64,000 nt of DNA from contig NW_026944385.1 of the NCBI RefSeq assembly GCF_033439725.1, forward strand, positions 1,364,001-1,428,000, read 5' to 3'. The notes beneath the pieces are model-generated. The model saw only the letters and a program-made list of their open reading frames with translations, did no database searches and was not told the DNA's origin. Position numbers and translations under genes: made by a program. Below, one piece after another: positions 11,401 through 20,850 of the stretch (position 1 is its first letter; every line of letters starts with the position of its first letter). Origin of the DNA: Neurospora tetraspora. Taxonomy: Eukaryota > Ascomycota > Sordariomycetes > Sordariales > Sordariaceae.

Positions 11401-12640
11401 AAATGTTTCTAATTTTTCTTCGGTATTTTATACTTCTAATTATTTTTACTTTCTATAACCTCTAACCGCTTTTGGAACGATTCGAAGCGGGCTATTAATT
11501 CTATTATAATAGGTTCCTTAAAAAGGAAGGCGGGGGTTAAGGGAGCGGCCGGGGTAATAGGAGCGGTAGGGGTCGGAAGAGCGGTGGTAGCGTTATTAAA
11601 GGCTGAAAGGAAATAATTATATTCCTATTTAAAAGTTTCGGTTAATTGAAATTTATTTTTATTAAAGTAAATAAAATAAAAGACATTTACAAAGAGAAAG
11701 TACTATTTTTATATAGTTCGGTAGCGTAATATTAAATAGTTATAATTTTATAAACGTGCCCGAAAACCTTCGTTTTCTTCTTACTAGAGGTCGTTGCTTC
11801 CTAAATCGTAGCGAATTTTTAAGTTAAGGACGAGGCCCGGTCGTATTATTTACTATTATTATAGTAGGTTATATACATTTAATTTCCGGATTTAATATAA
11901 TATTCGTATAGGATATTTAAGTACGAAATATATAAGATTTCAGAGAAGTTATAATCTACCTAAAGAATAGATAAAGTTAATAATAATTTTTTAAAGTAAG
12001 AGTAATAGAGAGGATTTATTAATAAATATTTAAATTTAATAAATTTAGGCTCTTTAGGAGTAGCGACGGGGTTTTTAATACGCCCCCAATGGGCGGCAAC
12101 TTCTTAAAAGGGAGATTAGGAACTATATAATAACAGTAAAAATAAAGCTTCATTCTTAAACGGCTAAAATAGGAATGGGGACGGTTCGGACGAAATTAAG
12201 TAAAGTATCTACTTTAATTAGGAAGGGTAAACGAAGAATTGGTTGGGGGATAATAATATTTATTTTAATAGTTTGAATAATAATTAGAAAAAAAAGAATA
12301 AAAGAGAGAGAGAAGGAAAAGAAGTTGGGGGAAGGGTTTTTATATATAATTTTAGAGGTACGTATATATGTACGCTATTATTTATTATTTATTGCCTTCG
12401 TCAGTTGAAATAGAAGGAGCGAACGCGTAGAAGGGTAGGAGGAGGAAGGAAGGGGGTAATATTATAGGGTTAAGGCCCGGGCTATAGCGTTTCAATTATC
12501 GATTAGAACTATTGTAAAGCGCTATAACTATATTTATATAGCCCTTATTAAAATTTCGCATCTCCGGTAGAGCCGTCTTTCAGATAGAACTTTCCTTCTT
12601 TATAGAATCTTAATTAAATTATACAACTAGTACCTATGTT
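11400..12640. other. Unassigned block within the gypsy fossil
   Basis: Between the inner gypsy fragment and the outer element's late integrase lies about 1.2 kb that is less AT-rich in places (11490-11620 and 12380-12600). The minus strand shows a short Pro/Ala/Thr-rich then Leu/Arg/Glu-rich reading near 11480-11640, loosely Gag-like in character. I cannot assign it to a family. Confidence 0.3.
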
Positions 12641-13450
12641 AACTGTACTGTCCCCGTTACAAATACCTATAGACGGACGGATAAATAGAGTGGTAAAATT
12701 AAAGCTTAGAATTATAGTTATAGATCTTTTATAATTTAGAATAGGTAAATTAGGCCGAAAAATTAGTAATAAGAGAATAGATTTATAACAATTACTTCTA
12801 TATTATTATTAGTAAATCCCTGCCCGAATTACTCTACGGCTATCATTTACGTAGTTTAGTTAATTTAAATCGGGGTCGTAAAAACGTATTCCCTACGGTA
12901 GTTACCGAAAGGATTGCGGAATTAATTAAAGGACGAGCCGCTATCGTTAAAGCTTTAGAGAAAATTAATAAAGGTTATACGAAGTAGTATAATAAATTGT
13001 ATAAATTCAAAGAATTCGAAGTCGGTAATTAGATTTTTTTTAATACGAAGAATATTAAATAATGGAGGCCTAATATTAAATTAATAAATAAATTCTTAGG
13101 GCCTTTTCAAATTATTAAGGTTATGAATAATAAGAAGATAGTTTATTATTTTACCTTTCCGGAACGCTATTATATTTACCCGGTATTCTTTATTACTTTA
13201 TTAGAACCGTACTACGGCGACCCTAAGGTAGTAGCGTTATAAAGAGAAATAGTAAACGTTGAAGACGATTTTATATAATATAAAGTAGAAACGATTATAA
13301 AGTATTAAAAGTTAGGAGCGAACCGGTAGTATTAAGTAAAGTGGAAGGGGTATTCGGATAACGATAATGAATAGGTATTATAAAAGGATTTAAATTGCTT
13401 AGAATTATTAAAGGAATATAAAGTAAAAGAATTATAAAGGAGGAAAGCCG
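12640..13450 (+). pseudogene. Late integrase and chromodomain remnant of the gypsy fossil
   Basis: Readable blocks are the late catalytic-core region (near 12650-12690), then the C-terminal integrase domain (12930-13240; for example FLGPFQIIKVMNNKK and ITLLEPYYGDP) and a chromodomain-like block (VKWKGYSDNDNE, about 13340-13375). This order is typical of chromoviruses, where the chromodomain directs insertion to heterochromatin. It is a fossil with several breaks. Confidence 0.75.
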
Positions 13451-13534
13451 AAGGGGGCCTGGTAAATAAGTTAATAAGAATAAATTGAATAGGTTAATAA
13501 AAGGAGGTTGAAGTAATTAATAATTATAATATAT

Positions 13535-13665
13535 TAGTAATTATAGAATATTAATAATTATAATATATTTAAAATATTAGACGATTATAATATATAGAAC
13601 CTTAAACGATTATAATATATAGAGTATTAGACGATTATAATATATAGAGTATTTAATATATTAGA
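13535..13665 (+). repeat. Short AT-rich tandem repeat
   Basis: Four to five imperfect copies of a 25-28-bp unit built on ACGATTATAATATATAGAG, inside the gypsy fossil just after the chromodomain remnant. Confidence 0.8.
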
Positions 13666-15540
13666 TTAGAATTGGGAGAATTATATTGAAAAGGCGGGCG
13701 ATAGTATATAAATAGAGGGAGGAGGAGTTAATTAAGGAGCTATAGAGAATAACGAACTAGGAGACGTAGTAGTACGCCGGTATTTAATTATCAATTATCT
13801 ATTAGGTTAATATTCCTCCCTTTAAACGACGATATTATTATTAAAAGTAAAATTAAAGAATTATGGAAGTAAAAGGTTGAATATTATAATAACTGCCTAA
13901 TCTAATCTTCGAATTCGAATTTAAATTGTACGTTAATATAGAAGTCGAATCTACTTTTTTTAAGAATAAAATTTTCGCCCGCAACCGCTACGCCTATTAA
14001 TAAATAATTTAAATTCAAATCTTACCCTCATCTATTATTTTATTACTAGCCGCTAATACTAATATATTTTTATTATAGGGTTAAAAATATATTTCGGCTG
14101 GTAATAAATGGTAAATATTAATATTTACTGAATACATAATTTAAAAGATATTAATTAAATCGATTATATTTACAGCGGTAGTAGGAGTTATTAAGAGAGT
14201 GGGAGTTATAGCGTTAAATTATTCCCTATCGAAAATAAGAATAATAGCGGGGGTAATTTAATTAATAAGGTAATTATTAGTAGGATAGTAAAAGTTGTAG
14301 TATTCTATTTATTCGTTAAAGTAGCGATTATAAAATTTAGAGGGTATTAAAAGAAGAATACAAAAGCGTTCGTAAAGGATATAGATTCTAATTATTAAAA
14401 TATTAGCGGAATTATAAAAAGCAACAACGAAAGTAAATATAATGTTATTTATATTTTTTATGTAAACGGCGATTACGTTTCTTTAAAATACGATTATATA
14501 ATTATAAAAAATTGGAAGGAAATTATAAAAACGCCGGTTTAGAATTTTAAAATACGCTCAATACGTATTATTATTTAAAGGAATAACTTTATTAATATTA
14601 ATATTAATAAAAAACGAATAGGAATTTAATGGATTTTATTAAGTATAAACGAAATAATTTATAATTAGGACTATAGCAGCGTTAATAATATTAGGAGGTA
14701 AGTTTATAATAGTATTTATAACTTCTTAGGAAGAGATAATATAAAGCGGATTGTAAACGGTATTATTAAATAGTTAATATAGGAAATATAGAGCGGAAAG
14801 GAAAAGTATTTACTAAAATTAAAAGCGGTTAGGTTTAATAAAGAGGGTTAAATTATAAAGGGTATACCGGTTAATAAGGCTTAGGAAGACGGTTATAATT
14901 ATAGTATAAATAAGTATATAAATATATACGAAAGAAAGAGGAAGAGAAGGAGGGGGAAAAGGAGGAAAGAAAGAAGGGTTTTTATAATTAGAATTAAGAA
15001 TATAAAATAGGGTAGAATTAAAATAAATAATCGAAGTATAAAAGTACGGGCGTTATTGAAAAGTTTTTAAATAAATTAATTTTAAATAATAAAGGGTAGG
15101 AAAGGCGGTAAAAGAAGGCAGTAGAAGGGAATAGAGGAAAGGTAGGGAGGATAATTTGAGATAAGAGGACGGCCGATAAGCGTTAAAATGGTAACGGGGA
15201 AGTAAAATATAATAAGGCGGAGGGCGGTTAATTTAGGCCTAGGATAATAAAATATAATAAAATGAAAGGCGGTTAATTTAAACTTAGAATAGCGGCTGGT
15301 AGAAAATAGGGAGATAATAAATAGTAAATAGAAGGCGTCGAAGCCGGCGGTAAAATATGGTTAACGGGTATTGGGTAGCGGGTTAATATTAGTATAGAGG
15401 TAAAAAGAGCCAGAGAGGGCGGCGTTTTAGCGACAGTATATTTAGTTATAGAGGTAGATTATAGAGGAATAGTAGCGGAGGAGCGCCGGTAGGGAGGCTA
15501 CTGACGTAAAGTATTTATAAATTTTTAGGATAGAAATTTA
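13665..15540. other. Unassigned tail of the gypsy fossil
   Basis: About 1.9 kb between the tandem repeat and the polypurine tract. Chromodomain elements usually end soon after the chromodomain, so this may be another insertion, a downstream non-coding region, or an extra frame. Purine-rich stretches occur at 14930-15500. I recognise no domain. Confidence 0.35.
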
Positions 15541-15555
15541 AGAGAGGAGGGGTTA

Positions 15556-15844
15556 TATTAAGTCGTTAAAGACTTATTAGGTATTAGACTTATACTAATA
15601 TTGAAGAGTGTTAATACCTGTATAATATAGCGCTATAGTATAGCGTTAGAACAGTTCGGAGCTATTGCGGACTTAGTTACTATAGGATAGAGTTTACAAC
15701 GATATAAATAGCCGGTCGAATTCGCCTCTAGAGTTATCGGGGTTAATTATTAATATATTTTTAGTCTTCCCCCTACCTTAACGTCCCCTACGTACTTGCG
15801 CTGTCGGTAGGCACCTTAACCTACCTTCTTTTACAATCCTGACA
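15556..15844 (+). repeat. 3' LTR of the gypsy fossil
   Basis: Gap-free partner of 4689-4977; ends in CTGACA and is followed by AATCT, the right target-site copy. A purine-rich tract (AGAGAGGAGGGG) lies just upstream. Confidence 0.9.
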
Positions 15845-15849
15845 AATCT

Positions 15850-16241
15850 ATAGGGATGAGATTTTGGATCCGATAGTTGGAGAATGGTTGAGGAGAGGTG
15901 ATGATTTCGCTTTGGAGGAGGATAATGATAGTGGTTATAGAAGAGTAGTGAAAGAGGGAGCAAAGAAGCTCAACATCGTCTAAAAATGGAAAAAGGACAA
16001 CGGATTGGAATATTATTTTAACTGCCCCAGTTCACCAGATTTCTTACCCATTGAAAAGGCCTAGCAATCACCAAAGCAATACCTTAGAAAAAGGGGGAAA
16101 TGGGATGACGAGATTGTTAGGGAATTGGCTTAAGAAGGGTGGGATGCGCTAACTCAGGAAAAAATCAATTCCTGGATTGACCAAATATCCGAAATTCTGC
16201 AGCAGTGCATAGAATTAGAAGGAGCATTAACAGGGCATTAG
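15850..16241 (+). pseudogene. Mariner-type transposase, C-terminal part (broken)
   Basis: The frame left at 4688 continues here: DEILDPIVGEWLRRGDD, then the second catalytic Asp in LEEDNDSGY (about 15915-15945) and the third in NCPSSPDFLPIEKA (about 16020-16060), the SPDxxPIE block typical of Tc1/mariner. It ends with QQCIELEGALTGH and a TAG stop at 16239-16241. Together with the first part it gives about 360 codons, normal for the family. In-frame stops appear mainly at Trp codons. Confidence 0.87.
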
Positions 16242-16310
16242 AATGCAATTCATTTCGTTCATTTTGGCCATGGTTTCGTTGATTTTTCTTGTTATGAATA
16301 TTCGTGATGG

Positions 16311-16346
16311 TGGTTTTGGTGGATCAGTTTTTTTTTGGGGAGCGAG
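16311..16346 (-). repeat. Right terminal inverted repeat of the mariner-type transposon
   Basis: Exact reverse complement of 3815-3850 over 36 bases; followed by CCAAT at 16347-16351. Confidence 0.93.
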
Positions 16347-19300
16347 CCAATGAATGAAAACTCTGGTGGGGTGCAACTCTGAGTGAAGACAGGGTTACAT
16401 CTTTCCTTCCGTGCTGTGCTTTTTGACGATGTGATGGAATCCTTCTGCAGCCATTGTAGGTTGATGGAGCTGTTAGTGCAGGACCCTTGTAGCAAGGTTG
16501 TTTGGGGTGATTTTCAAGTACCCGTTAACAGAGAGCAATCTTGTCGGATGTTGCACCTCGAGTCCAACCAACAGCCGCGACTATCTGGTTCGGATGGCTC
16601 TTCTGGGTCTATTACCCTGTGGTAATGCAACGGCATATATTTGCAATGCTTCTTTTGTGCTTGCGTCCCGTGATACCTGGTACCTGGAACACAAGACCAT
16701 GCAACTCAAAGCTTGAAAACATCTTCTCCCGCACACAACATCTTGTGAAATATGCCTCTTGGTTGTTCCTGCCTGATATACTTGCTTCCCCGCCTCTTGA
16801 AACGAAGAAGAAATTTTTTCTTTCATCCTTGCGCTCACATAGGGAAAGAACTCGAGCAACCAACATCCGTCGCACCTGCTGTCGAGTAGAGCAAGGTTAG
16901 GTAGATAAGCATTTGAAGCTTGAAACAGATGCTTTGTAGGTCATCCAAAATCCGCATCATTCAAACGCCAATCAAGCGCTCAAAGTCACCTCAACGCTTT
17001 CCAGAGTCGGATTGGAATTTTATAAGAGGCGCCCGACTTTTCATCTCGGCAATCAACTTGCTCAACTGTCGTTATTGCTCGTCCATGTCGTTATCGTCAG
17101 TTTGATTGTCGACCCGGCCGTCAAGGTACCTGTCTTATCGTATGTGAAGGCCCGTGCACAAATCCTTTTCTAACCAATCATCGCCGTTGATTTAGCCTGC
17201 GACATTTTGTGACTGGTCTGATTTGCGGCGCACAAGTTCAATTTGCTCAACGTCCTTCCAACGTCATGTCGTCAACTTGAGCCTTTCTGGCTAATCTTCA
17301 TGAACCATTACTCCTCATGAATAGCCTTGCAATATATACTACTTGTCCTCACCCTTCCCTGTCTTGCTACGCCGTTGTCATATGGCCCCAGTGAGCGTGT
17401 CATGTCCGATCTTCGGCGCGCGTTTGCCGTCAACACCAACGCCAACACCAACGCCAACGCCCACGAGCCCTTTGACTACCTGGCCACTTGAACGACGATA
17501 GGTAATGAGACGAGACCGTCAGCAAGACATTACGGTTTCAGCGAAAAGAGATGAACGTGTTGGAGAGACGGGGGACGAGGTGGACCCCGAGGCCAAACTT
17601 CCCTCCTCGACGTGATATTACCTGAAGGGCTGAACTACCACACCTGTCTGAGTCTCTACTACCCCGAGTCACACTCACACTCACACTCGTCCACTTCCAG
17701 AGCTACCTCCGATCAACAGCTTGTTCACTAGCTTCTACTCCCTTCGAGGACGACTAGGAACTCAAGCACACCCTATCCAGACGGTCAGCTCTGCCCCTCC
17801 GAGACAGCATGGTAGGTCGCCCTCCATGGGACGGCCTGGTTGGCCCCCATTTCCTTCTAGACGTTCATATTGCTGACGTACCGCGTGCTACTACGTGATT
17901 TATGCTCAGACTTGCTTTTTCAGGACCAACAACACTTTGTTGAAAGACCCTCGCATTCATCGGATGGGGTCCACTTGCCGCCAGCTACTGCACTCCATGT
18001 CAGTCGTCAACGCAGTCTACACCTTGGTGCTACCCACCCGGCATCTCGGGGCCCAGTGTTCTCAGCTTCCAGTCACTCCCGGGTCCTGGAACGAAGAACG
18101 TAGCATCTTCATCCTTCCATAAGACAATGTGTTGCGACTGTGCTGCAACACCAACTACCGCCGTCGTCTACACATTGTATGGTGTCCGCCAGGTGCCACC
18201 CGGTTGTGTCATCTCTCCCTCGTGGGACGCACTGGAAACGCTGACGCAACCGAGAGCATCACTCCATGACAAGCGGGTGTTCTCCGGTTCTACCCACCAT
18301 GTGCGACTTCCACAAGAGGCCTCAAAGGACCGCACTCCTTGTGATGGCCGGGAGGCTCACATGTCGCCCAATCCTGCCTCCAACACCTGGGCGGCACCAG
18401 TTCCCGGAACAGGACCCGGGAGTGGTTCAAAGTACTCCCATTAGCCTTGCCGTCGTAACGCGTCATCGCGATGCTTCATGGGTTGACTTACACCAACATG
18501 ATACAATGGCCTCCTGGTACGACGCGCTCTTCAGACAACCTTTGCCTCGGGATAGCTTGATTGTGCTCGCCGGCAAGTTGTCTTCTTACCCCTGGGTTAA
18601 GCTTCAACTAACTTTTTTCCAGATGGACGCGTTCCGCTTCTCCTGGACAAACCACGTGACAACAACCGATGAGACTCGCTTGCTCAGCATACTGACAGCG
18701 GCGGGACCGTCCCGGCCGCCCTGGCCCCAAAGGACGGCCTCCCAATCTCCTTCAACGGGACGGGAAGGCCCGGAATGGCTGCCTCGGTTTCTAGAGCTAC
18801 ACGACGATCAGGTCGACTCAGCTTCGTGTCACCCTCTGTGCTCTCGGGGTTTTAGGTGGACAGGAAACCCCGCCTTAACAGCTACGAGGCTTGCGGCGAC
18901 ATAGCACACTAATACGGGAGCCGTTGTGACGTTGTCGCCGGCGGCTGAGAGGCTTCGGGGCTCAACTTGATACCGGCGCACCTTCGGAGGGTTCACCTGT
19001 CCTTTGTCCCATCTCGACCACCTTCCACAACTGCCCCACCTTCAGGCCACCATCACCAGCGGATTCTTTCTGTGACTGTGCCAATCTTTTCATTGGCTCT
19101 AGGCTCGTGAGGTGCGTCGCGGTGCGCCTGACTTGCTTCTATACATGGGGGCGTCTCTTTTTAGCTGGAGCAGTGTCACCAAGCTGATTCGAGTCACCAC
19201 TATCTAATGGCTGCAATTGGGTACATTGGCCAATGCAAGATTGACAAGCGGGGCACCCTTCCTGACTTTGAACGACCGACTGTCGTCTCTGCCCTAGAGA

Positions 19301-20850
19301 AAGGCGCCTGTACCACGTTGGCCGGTCTCGATCTGGCCAGCATTTCCTTGTGGCGATGCGGTTATGTGCCGTGCCAACAAGCGACAGGGATTGATGCAAT
19401 ACCGGGCCAACTGATTTAACTTCGAGGCAACACCACTCTGAAGTAGAGATACTCTTTGAAGGACCCCTGGACCCCTAGGAGACCTCCACCGGAGGCAGAG
19501 ATGGCCGGCTACGTGTCATCTGCTTCGTCTTTGATAAACGATGGACCTCAAGTCGACATTTCTTCGACTTGATGATCCTTGTCATGTGCTTTTTATGGAA
19601 CAACTAGGAAATGGCCAACGAGCCGCACCATGAGATGGCGCGACTTCAATGGGTGTATACCTCTTCTACGTCAAGCACTTCGGGGAACACATGTTCCCAT
19701 GAGAGACCAAACAAGATTCAAGTTGATGGCCTCGATGGCGGTTGCACCGGAAGATCCTGCGATGGAACGCGAATAAGTGTGGGGATGGCATTGACTGTGT
19801 TTTGTACTGTCATGGACGCAGTCTGATGCTGGCAGAGCTCTTCATTGTGCGGCTATGACGAAGAACATTATTGAGTTCCATCAGGAAGAGGAGAAAAAAG
19901 ATGAATGTTCAGAAATGGAAGTCGGCCCCGATACAGCACCGAGGGAAAAGAAGGGTAGCATCCAGGCGCTTCCCCGTCCTTTAGTTGACGTGGTTGCGGT
20001 TGCAATATTGGATTGTGCGGCAATGCAGCAACCTTTGGAATCTCGTTATGGTCGGAAGGAAAGTGAATGGTTGTTGGTCAATGGGGTCGCCGGTCTCCTT
20101 GACCCAGGCGGAGCCTCAATTGTTGAAAGTCACTTCCCGCAAACGGCGGCACGTTGTCAACTCCCGGCAGAGTGGATATCACCACCGGGCAACAACCGCC
20201 AACAACTAACCGACGCGACTTCCCATCGCCCACCGCCGGTCTGCAACGGGTAGGGAACCTGGCAACGAACGGGCGGCGCTTGTGCTTTGGCCACGAGGTG
20301 CCAGCTGACGAACCTTCTTCCTCTGGTCGCCAGTCAAAGTGAAGTGTATTTTCGCGGCTCTGGGATCCAGTTTCGGCCTGCCGGTCGGCACCCACCATCA
20401 AAACCTCAAGCGACCTTCACTTACTCGGTGGTCACCGCCTTCCTTCTGCCCAAGTCGCCTTCACCCGACGTCCGGCCAAAACCATTTCTACTAGTACCCC
20501 TCCGGTCGTGCCTGGCTCTCTCTCCCAACCCGACTTCCACCCTCTTCTTCCTCACACAAATACCACACAAAAACAACCCACACTCCCTTTCGAAAACTTC
20601 TCCTTTGCCACTTAGCAGAGCATTTTGGCATTGGCTTTCTCCCTCTTCTTGCTCACTAGCATTTTCTTTCGGTACCACGTACATACCTGCGACTTCTCCT
20701 GCGAGAACGACGACTCACGACTCACGACTTGAGGAACGACTTTCTTTGGCCTGTTCTGTTGCTTTTCGGCGTTCGGTCCAGTACTAGATATCTAATTTCT
20801 CTTTCCCTACTGTCCCTCCTTAGGACTACAACAACCTCTCAGCAATCATA
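16347..20850. other. Long gene-poor region upstream of the polyketide synthase
   Basis: About 4.5 kb of normal composition with no gene I can support. The longest open frame (18266-18904, plus strand, 212 codons) has no recognisable domain and rests on a Pro/Ser/Thr-rich composition. A TATA-like string (AATATATAC near 17329) lies about 50 bp before an ATG at 17382 that opens a 41-codon frame with repeated Thr-Pro. The final few hundred bases are pyrimidine-rich, as in fungal promoters and 5' leaders. The region may hold a long 5' UTR, a non-coding RNA, or an intron-rich gene I could not assemble. Confidence 0.5.
17382..17507 (+). other. Small open frame with Thr-Pro repeats
   Basis: An ATG about 50 bp after a TATA-like element opens a 41-codon frame whose middle is a run of Thr-Pro pairs encoded by a hexamer-like DNA repeat (AACGCC/AACACC units at about 17430-17465). 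It may be an upstream open frame in a transcript leader or have no function. Nothing identifies it as a protein gene. Confidence 0.2.

Larger units (their letters stand above)
4689..15844 (+). mobile_element. Ty3/gypsy LTR retrotransposon fossil, chromodomain type, with an internal gypsy insertion
   Basis: Two 289-bp long terminal repeats (4689-4977 and 15556-15844) bound an 11.16-kb AT-rich element. The flanking 5 bp are AGTCT on the left and AATCT on the right, a target duplication with one RIP-type difference. Recognisable parts in order on the plus strand: capsid-like Gag about 5750-6110, a zinc-knuckle-like stretch near 6360-6410, reverse transcriptase about 7430-7900, RNase H to about 8650, late integrase about 12640-13250, and a chromodomain-like stretch about 13310-13440. 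A polypurine tract lies at 15541-15552. Every part is broken many times and the element cannot be active. It is longer than usual because of at least one insertion (about 9150-11400) and an unassigned tail. Heavy RIP prevents simple dating. Confidence 0.93.
3815..16346 (+). mobile_element. Tc1/mariner-type DNA transposon, split by a gypsy retrotransposon
   Basis: Perfect 36-bp terminal inverted repeats (3815-3850 and 16311-16346) enclose a broken transposase of the DDE type on the plus strand. Without the inserted gypsy element (4689-15844) and its duplicated 5-bp target, the transposon is about 1.37 kb, normal for the family. It is flanked on both sides by CCAAT (3810-3814 and 16347-16351). 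Tc1/mariner elements normally duplicate TA, so this flank is unusual. The coding part carries in-frame stops at expected Trp codons (TGG to TAG), as RIP would make, but is far less AT-rich than the gypsy insert. Confidence 0.88.

Noticed and set aside
18266-18904. Plus-strand 212-codon open frame
   Set aside because: No recognisable domain, low-complexity composition, no supported splice partners; kept only as part of the gene-poor region.
19855-20253. Plus-strand 132-codon open frame before the polyketide synthase
   Set aside because: No motif and no promoter-like signal of its own; may be part of a transcript leader.
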